From positions 62,001 to 126,000 of the forward strand of contig NZ_AUMA01000003.1 in NCBI RefSeq assembly GCF_000422565.1: DNA of 64,000 nt. The letters run 5' to 3'. Origin of the DNA: Desulfovibrio aminophilus DSM 12254. GTDB lineage: Bacteria > Desulfobacterota > Desulfovibrionia > Desulfovibrionales > Desulfovibrionaceae. The translations under genes and the position numbers were made by a program. A model generated the notes under the pieces. That model searched no databases. It had not been told where the DNA came from and saw only the letters and a program-made list of their open reading frames with translations. Each line of letters begins with the position of its first letter. Within the stretch, counting starts at the first letter, position 1. Below are positions 10,598-18,821 of this stretch, piece by piece.

Positions 10598-10626
10598 TTG
10601 CCAAGCCGGGCCCCTGCATATATGAA
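10598..10626 (+). promoter_or_regulatory. Candidate sigma-70 promoter of the ABC-F run
   Basis: TTGCCA at 10598-10603 is followed after 17 bases by TATGAA at 10621-10626, inside the run TATATGAA. It sits 39 bases before the ABC-F start. The same -35 word recurs at other promoters in this window. Confidence 0.5.
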
Positions 10627-10664
10627 CGTAATCCTTTTACAGCCCACTATGTCAGGTAGTCCGC

Positions 10665-12632
10665 ATGTCGCGCATCACTGTCACGAATCTGGTCAAGGCT
10701 TACGGCGGAGAGGATCTCTTCGACGGCCTGTCTTTCGAGATCGCCCCGGGAATGCGTCTGGCCGTGGCCGGTCCCAACGGCTGCGGCAAGAGCACGCTGC
10801 TGCGCATCCTGGCCGGGGAGGTCGAGCCCGACGGCGGCCAGGTGGCCATGGAGAAGGGCGCCCGTCTCGGCTACGTGGCCCAGGAACTGGGTGACGAGGA
10901 TCTGGAGCAGGCGTTGCTGCCGTGGGTTCTGGCGGCCCTGCCGTCCTGGGGCTCGTTCTGGCGGGAATGGGAGCAGGCCGTGGCCTCCGGCGACGAAGCC
11001 CGCATCCGGGCCCTGTCCGAGCGCCAGCATGAACTGGAGGCGGGCATGGGCTACAATCCCGAGCACCGCGCCCGGGCCATTCTCACCGGCCTGGGTTTTT
11101 CCGAGGACAAGCACCTGCGCCGCATCGGCGAACTGTCCGGCGGCTGGCGCGAACGGGCCAAGCTGGCCCGGGTGCTTCTGCAGGGCGCGGACGTCCTGCT
11201 CCTGGACGAGCCCACCAACCACCTCGACCTTGAGGCCGTGGAGTGGCTGGAGAACTATCTTTTGAACTTCCGGGGGGCGGTGGCCTTCGTGGCCCACGAT
11301 CGCGTCTTCCTGGACCGGGTGGGCTCGCACGTGCTCTTCCTGGGCGGAGCCCGGCCCATGCTGCGCAAAGGCTCCTTCGCGGAGTTCCTGGAGTGGGAGG
11401 CCGAGGCCGCCCAACAGCGCGAACGCGAGGCGGCCAAGCTCTCGGCCCGCATCGAGCACGAGCAGTCCTACATCCGCCGTTTCCGGGTCAAGGCCCGCAA
11501 GGCGGCGCAGGCGCAGAGCAAACTCAAGAAAGTGGAGAAGCTCCAGGCCGAGCTGTCCAAGGTCCAGGACGACACGCGCGGTTCCCGGCCGGGCCGCAGC
11601 CTGGCCTTCGCCCTGCCCGAGCCCCGGCGCGGGGACAAGGTGGCCGTGAGCGCCGTGGATCTGGAGTTCGCCTATCAGGGTGACCACAAGGTCTGGCACA
11701 AGCTGGACTTCCAGGTCTTCCGGGGCCGCAAGATCGCCCTGGCCGCGCCCAACGGCGCGGGCAAGTCCACGCTGCTCAAGCTCATCGCGGGCAGCCTCAA
11801 GCCGACGCACGGGCATGTGAAGATCGGGCCGAACACGGACATGGCCTATTTCAGCCAGCACCAGACCGAGATACTGCGGCCCACGGGCAGTGTGCTTTCG
11901 GAAATCCGCCGCCTTTCCGACCCGCGCAACACCGAGGAACAGCTCATGGGCGTGCTCGGCCTGTTCCTCCTCGGCGAGCCCTATTTCGAGCGCCCGGTGG
12001 CCGCGCTCTCCGGCGGCGAGAAGAGCCGTCTGCTGCTGGCCACCCTGTTCCTGGCCCGGCCGAATTTCCTGCTCCTGGACGAGCCCACCAACCACCTCGA
12101 CCTGGAGAGCCGCGAAGGATTGGTCCAGGCCCTGCGCGACTACGAGGGCACCTTGCTGTTCGTGGCGCACGACCGCTACCTCATGAGCGAGGTGGCCGAC
12201 GAGATATGGAGCCTGTCCCAGGATGGCATCGTGGTCTTCTCCGGGGGCTTCGCGGAGTACGACGCCCACCGCCGGGCCGAGCAGGCCGCCGAGAAGGCGG
12301 CCGAAACCGCCCCGGCCAAGTCCCGCATGGACAAGGAGGACAAACGCCGGGCCGCCGAGATCCGCAACCGGATATCGCGGGAGATGAAGCCCCTCAAGGA
12401 CGAATACGCGAAGCTGGAGGGCGAGTTGGACAAGGCCCTGACCGAGCAGGCCGAGCTGGAGGCAAGGCTCAACGACCCGGCCACCTACGCCGATTCCGGC
12501 AAGGCCCTGGAGCTGAATGCGCGCTACCGCGAAACCTCCGAGTGGGCCGAAGGCCTCATCGAGCGCATGGGGCGTCTGGAACTGGAGATGGAACGGCTGA
12601 ACGGCCTCAAGCAGGAGATGCTGGCCGAATGA
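10665..12632 (+). CDS. ABC-F family ATPase (Uup/YdiF-like)
   Basis: The protein has 655 residues and two ATP-binding cassettes without membrane segments. Cassette 1 has GPNGCGKSTLL, LSGGWRERAK and LLDEPTNHLDLE. Cassette 2 has APNGAGKSTLLK, LSGGEKSRLLL and the same LLDEPTNHLDLE. The linker near residues 245-300 is rich in Lys/Arg and Glu, and the last 110 residues look like a coiled coil, as in Uup-type members. ABC-F proteins act on the ribosome to relieve stalling or affect antibiotic response. The stop overlaps the Nudix start as ATGA. Confidence 0.93.
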   Translation: MSRITVTNLVKAYGGEDLFDGLSFEIAPGMRLAVAGPNGCGKSTLLRILAGEVEPDGGQVAMEKGARLGYVAQELGDEDLEQALLPWVLAALPSWGSFWREWEQAVASGDEARIRALSERQHELEAGMGYNPEHRARAILTGLGFSEDKHLRRIGELSGGWRERAKLARVLLQGADVLLLDEPTNHLDLEAVEWLENYLLNFRGAVAFVAHDRVFLDRVGSHVLFLGGARPMLRKGSFAEFLEWEAEAAQQREREAAKLSARIEHEQSYIRRFRVKARKAAQAQSKLKKVEKLQAELSKVQDDTRGSRPGRSLAFALPEPRRGDKVAVSAVDLEFAYQGDHKVWHKLDFQVFRGRKIALAAPNGAGKSTLLKLIAGSLKPTHGHVKIGPNTDMAYFSQHQTEILRPTGSVLSEIRRLSDPRNTEEQLMGVLGLFLLGEPYFERPVAALSGGEKSRLLLATLFLARPNFLLLDEPTNHLDLESREGLVQALRDYEGTLLFVAHDRYLMSEVADEIWSLSQDGIVVFSGGFAEYDAHRRAEQAAEKAAETAPAKSRMDKEDKRRAAEIRNRISREMKPLKDEYAKLEGELDKALTEQAELEARLNDPATYADSGKALELNARYRETSEWAEGLIERMGRLELEMERLNGLKQEMLAE

Positions 12633-13042
12633 GCCGCCGCGAGATCTGGGTGGTGGCCGGAATCATCTGGCGCGGTCGGGAGTTCCTGGCGGTGGACCGG
12701 CCCGAGGGCAAGGATTTCGCCCACCTGTGGGAATTCCCGGGGGGCAAGATCCGACCCGGCGAGAGCGCCGAGGAGGCTCTCGTGCGCGAACTGCGCGAGG
12801 AACTGCGCATCACGGCCACTTCCTTCGCCGTCTGGCGCGAGAAGCGTCACGACTATGAGGAGTTCAGCGTCCATTTGACCTTTTTTCACGTTCATGCCTT
12901 CATGGGCGATCCCTTTCCGGCCGAGGGCCAGGCCCTGGCCTGGGTCCGGCCCGAGGAACCGGTCGAGCTGGCCTTTCTGCCGGCGGACGTGGAGATCCTG
13001 GAGGCCCTCAAGCGCTACACCGGACCCCGGGGTCAGGGCTGA
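12629..13042 (+). CDS. Nudix hydrolase, MutT-like
   Basis: The protein has 137 residues, the size of MutT. The Nudix box is complete: GGKIRPGESAEEALVRELRE continues into ELRI. The preceding LWEFPGGK segment is typical of 8-oxo-dGTP hydrolases. The likely role is to cleanse oxidised nucleotides, although other dinucleotide substrates are possible. It starts within the ABC-F stop codon and is followed by metF after 30 bases. Confidence 0.9.
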   Translation: MSRREIWVVAGIIWRGREFLAVDRPEGKDFAHLWEFPGGKIRPGESAEEALVRELREELRITATSFAVWREKRHDYEEFSVHLTFFHVHAFMGDPFPAEGQALAWVRPEEPVELAFLPADVEILEALKRYTGPRGQG

Positions 13043-13072
13043 CCCGGGGCGCCGCAACGCAAGGAGAACATC

Positions 13073-13945
13073 GTGCGCATCGTCGACCTCATCCGTCGCC
13101 GCGGTCCTTTCCTCTCCCTGGAATTCTTCCCGCCCAAGGATCGCACCACCTGGCCCGCGTTTTACGCCGAGGTGGAGAAACTCAAGGCCCTCGATCCATT
13201 GTTCGTCTCCGTGACCTATGGCGCGGGCGGCGGCACCCAGGACAACACCCTGGACGTGGTCACGCACCTCAAACGGGATATGGGCCTTGAGCCCATGGCC
13301 CACCTCACCTGCGTGGGCGCGTCCTCCGAGGCCCTGCACGGCTTTCTGGGTGCCCTGAAGGACGTCGGCATCGAGAACGTCCTGGCCCTGCGCGGCGACC
13401 CGCCCAAGGACCGCCCGGACTTCCGCTTTGAGGGCCAGGAGTTCCGCCATGCCTCGGACCTCGTGACCTTCATCCGCCGTCACTACCCGGGCCTGGGCGT
13501 GGGCGTCGCGGGCATCCCCACCAAGCACCCGGAGTCGGCCAGCGTGGAGATCGACCTCAAGTGGCTCAAGTTCAAGCTGGACGCGGGCGGCGATTTCGTG
13601 GTCACGCAGCTGTTCTACGACAACGAGCACTACTTCGGCTATGTCGGCAAGCTGCGCGCTCTCGGGGTCGAGGCTCCGGTGATCCCGGGCATCCTGCCGG
13701 TGATGAGCATGAAATCCGCCCAGTTCATCGCCGGACTCAACGGCCGGGAGGTCTTCGGGGGGTTCTACGAGGTGCTGGAGCGCACCCACGCCGAGGGCGG
13801 CGACGAGGCGGTCCGGGCGCTGGGCCTGGCCCACGCGACGAAGCAGGCGCAGGACCTTATTGACAGGGGCGCGCCCGGAGTGCATCTCTATACGCTCAAC
13901 CGCGCCGAGGCATGCCTTGAGATCGCGGACAAACTGAAGTTCTAG
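13073..13945 (+). CDS. metF: Methylenetetrahydrofolate reductase
   Basis: The protein has 290 residues and a GTG start preceded by AAGGAG. MetF reduces 5,10-methylene-THF to 5-methyl-THF for methionine synthesis and, in many anaerobes, the Wood-Ljungdahl methyl branch. Family features are LEFFPPKD at the N-terminus, VSVTYGAGG, NVLALRGDPP and the GADFVVTQLFYD-type strand (here GGDFVVTQLFYDN). No partner gene such as metV is adjacent. asd follows 13 bases downstream. Confidence 0.95.
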   Translation: MRIVDLIRRRGPFLSLEFFPPKDRTTWPAFYAEVEKLKALDPLFVSVTYGAGGGTQDNTLDVVTHLKRDMGLEPMAHLTCVGASSEALHGFLGALKDVGIENVLALRGDPPKDRPDFRFEGQEFRHASDLVTFIRRHYPGLGVGVAGIPTKHPESASVEIDLKWLKFKLDAGGDFVVTQLFYDNEHYFGYVGKLRALGVEAPVIPGILPVMSMKSAQFIAGLNGREVFGGFYEVLERTHAEGGDEAVRALGLAHATKQAQDLIDRGAPGVHLYTLNRAEACLEIADKLKF

Positions 13946-13958
13946 GGGGTTTGGCGAG

Positions 13959-14986
<1,028 letters not shown>

Positions 14987-14987
<1 letters not shown>

Positions 14988-15928
14988 TGCTGCGCGTCGC
15001 CGGTTCCGACGATTACCTGGACGCCCTGCTGGAGGCCATCCGGCCGGGGGCCGAACACGTGCTGGCCTTCTACGACCACCGCGTGGGCCTCATCGGCACG
15101 GATCCCCGGCTCATGCTGATGCCCTGGGACGACCACCTCGCCCACCGGGGCGACGGCGTGTTCGAGACCGCCAAGTTCGTCGGGCGCAAGATCTACCAGT
15201 TGGACGCACACCTCAAGCGCATGCGCTCCTCCTGTCAGGGCATCCACCTGGAGCCGCCGTGCTCCTGGGAGGAAGTCCGGGAGATCGTCCTGCAGGTGGC
15301 CACTGCGGCGGACACATCCCAGGGACTGGTCCGCGTCCTGCTCGGCCGGGGCCCCGGCGGTTTCGGCATCGACCCCTACGAGTGCCCGGTGCCGAGCCTC
15401 TACGTGGTGGCCTACGACATCCACCTCAAGTCCGAGGACGTGTACGAGCGGGGCGTCAGCGCCTTTAAGGCCTCCATCCCGGCCAAGCAGTCCTGGTTGG
15501 CGACGCTCAAGACCACCAACTATCTGCCCAACGTGCTCATGAAGCGCGAGGCGGTGCGGAAGGGCTACGACTACGCCCTCTGCTTCGACGAAAACGGATT
15601 CCTGGCGGAGGGCGCCACGGAGAACGTCTGCATCGTGGACGCCCGGGGCCGCCTGTCCATCCCGGAGTTCACCAACGCCCTGGCGGGGACCACGCTCATG
15701 CGCGGCGTGGATCTGCTCAAGCGTGAGATGGACGTGGTCTTCCGGGGCATCTCCGAGGGAGAACTGCTGGAGGCCCGGGAGATCATCCTCGTGGGCACGA
15801 CCATCGACGCCCTGTCCGTGGTGCGTTTCAACGACAAGCCCGTGCATGACGCCCGGCCCGGGCCGGTGAGCAAGCGGCTGCGCGAACTGCTGCGCGCCGA
15901 TCTCGTGGAGAACGGGATACCGTTCTAG
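14987..15928 (+). CDS. Class IV aminotransferase (branched-chain aminotransferase-like)
   Basis: The 313-residue fold-type IV PLP enzyme has HRGDGVFETAKFVGRKIYQL near the N-terminus. The probable Schiff-base Lys lies in LKTTNYLPNVLMK, and the cofactor motif is FLAEGATENVCIVD. Relatives include branched-chain aminotransferase, D-amino-acid aminotransferase and aminodeoxychorismate lyase. Context with leucine and aspartate-family genes favours amino-acid transamination, but the substrate is not fixed by the motifs. A textbook terminator follows. Confidence 0.85.
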
Positions 15929-15947
15929 GTTCGAGAAGAAAGACAGA

Positions 15948-15978
15948 CGGCCACCGGGAAACCGGTGGCCGTTTTTTT
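15948..15978. terminator. Intrinsic terminator after the aminotransferase gene
   Basis: Arms CGGCCACCGG and CCGGTGGCCG pair across a GAAA loop and are followed by seven T residues at 15972-15978. It ends the plus-strand run that begins with the ABC-F gene. On the minus strand the hairpin is followed by pyrimidine-rich sequence and may also stop the converging GT2 gene. Confidence 0.92.
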
Positions 15979-15988
15979 GTTCCGAAGT

Positions 15989-16891
15989 TCAGGCCGAAAG
16001 GGTGCGATCGGGCAGGAAGCGGTCCCAGGTCAGCTCGGAGGCATCGGGCGCGTCGGCGGCCGGGGGGCGGGTGCGTTGGACCGGGGCGTTCTCCAGCATG
16101 AGCCTGGTCTGGCGTTCGTTGGGCGCTCGGCCCGGCCCGGCGGGCAGGGCCCAGGGTTCTCCACGCAGCAGGGCCAGGGCCCAACGAACCACGGTGTCCG
16201 GGAAGAATGCCGGATTGCGGATCACCAGCAGGGCTTCGTGTCGACCGTCCTCGACGGGCGTCACGCCGGGCGTCACGACGGGCGGCGCGGCGCGGCAGAG
16301 CAGGGGGCGCGGAACGCGGATCAGGGTCTTGCCCCGCAGCGTCGCGCGGATCCACATTTCCCAGTGGCCCAGGCGGGTGCGTCCGCTCAGGCCTCCATTC
16401 TCCTCCCACAGCTCCCGGCGCAGGAGCACGGCTCGCCCCAGGGGATTGCCGACGCGCAGCACGTCAGGATGGAAGTCCGGCAGGCGACGGTAGCGCAGGA
16501 GGTTGCCATCCATGAGCACCCGGTCGGTATAAGCCGCGTGCGCGCCCTGCTTCAGGGCGTCGAGGCAGGTTTCCAGGTGTCCGGGCAGAAGTCGATGCCG
16601 GGAGTCGACAAGGAGCAGTGCCTCGCCTTCGGCGCGCCGGACGGCGGCGTTGGCCACGGAGGACTGCCCGCTGTCGCCGGTTTCCAGGAAGACGAAATCG
16701 CGGCAGGGCAGGATGGCCCCCCAACGGAGCAGACTCGGCGGGAAGCCGGGATCGCCCTCCCCGCGCGCGACCACCACCTGGACCTCGCGGAGCAGAGAAG
16801 CCTGCCGCGCCAGGGAGCGCATGAGCGGCTGGAACGAGGTTTGTCGCCCGTCCGCGACAAGAATCACGGATATGGAGGGACGCTCGCGCAT
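15989..16891 (-). CDS. Glycosyltransferase family 2-like protein
   Basis: The protein has 300 residues. The N-terminus SISVILVADGRQTSFQPLMR resembles the opening strand of GT-A glycosyltransferases, and ALLLVDSRHRLLPGHLE lies where the DXD metal motif normally sits. Here the second acidic residue is missing (DSR), so catalysis may differ or be lost. A LGHWEMWIRATLRG segment resembles the GT2 acceptor-loop region. The start at 16891 has AAGGAAG upstream. It is divergent from the CgeB-like gene and probably belongs with it in surface glycan synthesis. Confidence 0.65.
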   Translation of the reverse strand: MRERPSISVILVADGRQTSFQPLMRSLARQASLLREVQVVVARGEGDPGFPPSLLRWGAILPCRDFVFLETGDSGQSSVANAAVRRAEGEALLLVDSRHRLLPGHLETCLDALKQGAHAAYTDRVLMDGNLLRYRRLPDFHPDVLRVGNPLGRAVLLRRELWEENGGLSGRTRLGHWEMWIRATLRGKTLIRVPRPLLCRAAPPVVTPGVTPVEDGRHEALLVIRNPAFFPDTVVRWALALLRGEPWALPAGPGRAPNERQTRLMLENAPVQRTRPPAADAPDASELTWDRFLPDRTLSA

Positions 16892-17073
16892 GAAACCCTT
16901 CCTTGGGATGCTCCGGGCCGCGCACCTTCCCTGTGCGCATGAACGCCCATCGATGAACATATCGGCGGTTCGGCCGGATTCTTTAGGGCGCGGGCGCACG
17001 AATCTCCTGGAAATAGTTTGAAAATGAGATAACACTGAGACGGTATTGAAGAATCGCGCGGCGGGAAGGAATC

Positions 17074-18819
17074 ATGACCCGGACCTTTGACTACGAAGTG
17101 CGGCCCGTGATCATCGATGGGGATCTGACGGACTTGCGCGTGCTGCGCGGTGGTCGGACCTGGACTCTCTGGGGACGGCGCGGCGGCGCGGCCGAGCTGG
17201 CCCTGTTGGAGGGTCTTCCCGAGGGCCTGCCCGTGTTGCTGGGCACGGGCCTGGGACTGGCTCTGGAGGCCCTGCTCGAACGTGGCGGGCCCGTGGCCGT
17301 GGTGGATCGCGAAACTCCGTTGATCGAGGTGAGCGGCGTGCGGAGGCGTTTCGGCGACGATCCGCGCGTGCTCTGGCTGGACGACCCGGACCCCGATCAG
17401 GTTGTGCGCGCCCTGGAACAGTGGCGGGCGGAACACGACGGTCGGCCCCTGAGGCCTTTGGCCGTACCCCTCTGGCAACGGCTGGTCCCGGAATACTATG
17501 GGAGCCTGCTCTCGGCCCTGCGGCCCGCGCCGAACGGGGATTTCTGGTCCCGCGTTCGGCGGCCGCGCTTCCGCCAGGCCGTGCCCCGCGTACTCGTTCT
17601 GCATCGCCCCTATTTCCTCACCGACGAGATCGCCTCGGCACTGGACGCTTTGGAGCTGCCGTGGCGCGCCGTGGAGGTCGGCATGGGGGCGACCGTGCGC
17701 CCCGGGTTCGTGGAGGATCTGCTTACGGCGGCCGTTGCATTCCGGCCCGACTTCGTGCTCACGGTGAACCACTTCGGCCTGGACCGCGAGGGCAGGGTGG
17801 CCGAACTGCTGGAACGTCTGGGATTGCCCCTTGCCTCCTGGTTCGTGGACAATCCCCGGCTCATTCTCTCGCGTTATGTCGGGCTGAACCGACCGGGGAC
17901 AGTGCTTTTCACCTGGGACGAGGCCGGAGTGGAGCCGCTCAAGGCCGACGGCTACCCGGAGGTTCACTACCTGCCCCTGGCCACGGACCCGGAACGCTTT
18001 CGACCCGACGCCGGGCAGGCGCCCTCGGCATGGCGCGCGGACGTGTCCTTCGTGGGCAATTCCATGCGCCGGGCCGTGGACGGCTGCCTCGCCTCACTGG
18101 TGCGGTTCCCGGAACTCGTCAAGGGATACGAAGGGCTGGCCCGAGAATTCGGAGCGTGGCCCGACAGCACGGCGGCGGCCTTTCTGGCCGAGGCGGCTCC
18201 GGAGACATGGCGGCTGCACCAGACCCTGCCGGACGAGGAGAGCCGTTTGGCCTTCGAATCCCTGCTGACCTGGGAGGCCACCCGGCAGTATCGCCTGGAA
18301 TGTGTGCGCGGCCTGTTGCCGCTCAAGCCGCTGGTGGCCGGGGACGAGGGCTGGCGCGCGGCCCTTGGGCCGGGGAACTGGCGTTGGCATCCGTCCCTGG
18401 ACTACGCCCGGGATCTGCCGTGTTTCTATGCGGCGGCCCAGGTCAATTTCAACTGCACGAGCCGCCAGATGAAGGGCGCGGTGAACCAGCGGGTTTTCGA
18501 CGTGCCCGCCTGCGGCGGTTTTCTGCTCACGGACGCCGGGCCGCAATTGGAGCGGCTGTTCGATCCCGGAGCGGAAACGGCGGTCTACGACCGGCCGGAG
18601 GACGTGGAGGAGGTCGCGCGGCGTTGGCTGGCCGATCCCCTCGGCCGGGCGGAACTGGCTCGGCGGGCTCGGGCCCGCGTCCTGGCCGAACACACCTACG
18701 CGCACCGGCTGCGGCGGCTGGCGGAGATCATGCGCCAGACCTTCGATCTTGCGGGAACCGTTGGATTCTGCGATAGAAAAAAAGGATCGGTTGTGCCCGC
18801 GCCGCAAGACAAGGAGTGA
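17074..18819 (+). CDS. CgeB/DUF3880-like glycosyltransferase
   Basis: The protein has 581 residues. Residues 170-330 match the CgeB/DUF3880 pattern, with PDFVLTVNHFGLDREG, a PLASWFVDNPRLIL segment and HYLPLATDPERFRP. The C-terminal part has the GT-B ending seen in family 1-type transferases: NQRVFDVPACGGFLLTD, then a short helix with RARARVLAEHTYAHRL. Such proteins decorate polysaccharide or flagellin in deltaproteobacteria, but the acceptor is unknown. The ribosome site GGAAGGA supports the start. The next gene begins at the stop codon. Confidence 0.82.
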   Translation: MTRTFDYEVRPVIIDGDLTDLRVLRGGRTWTLWGRRGGAAELALLEGLPEGLPVLLGTGLGLALEALLERGGPVAVVDRETPLIEVSGVRRRFGDDPRVLWLDDPDPDQVVRALEQWRAEHDGRPLRPLAVPLWQRLVPEYYGSLLSALRPAPNGDFWSRVRRPRFRQAVPRVLVLHRPYFLTDEIASALDALELPWRAVEVGMGATVRPGFVEDLLTAAVAFRPDFVLTVNHFGLDREGRVAELLERLGLPLASWFVDNPRLILSRYVGLNRPGTVLFTWDEAGVEPLKADGYPEVHYLPLATDPERFRPDAGQAPSAWRADVSFVGNSMRRAVDGCLASLVRFPELVKGYEGLAREFGAWPDSTAAAFLAEAAPETWRLHQTLPDEESRLAFESLLTWEATRQYRLECVRGLLPLKPLVAGDEGWRAALGPGNWRWHPSLDYARDLPCFYAAAQVNFNCTSRQMKGAVNQRVFDVPACGGFLLTDAGPQLERLFDPGAETAVYDRPEDVEEVARRWLADPLGRAELARRARARVLAEHTYAHRLRRLAEIMRQTFDLAGTVGFCDRKKGSVVPAPQDKE

Positions 18820-18821
18820 TC

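Noticed and set aside
10647-12269. Antisense frame (540 codons) opposite the ABC-F gene
   Set aside because: It mirrors the codon pattern of the real gene, has no domain and no ribosome site.
16255-16290. Short tandem repeat of GGGCGTCACG-like units
   Set aside because: It lies within the GT2 gene and simply encodes a repeated Val-Thr-Pro stretch; it is too short to be a CRISPR or mobile element.
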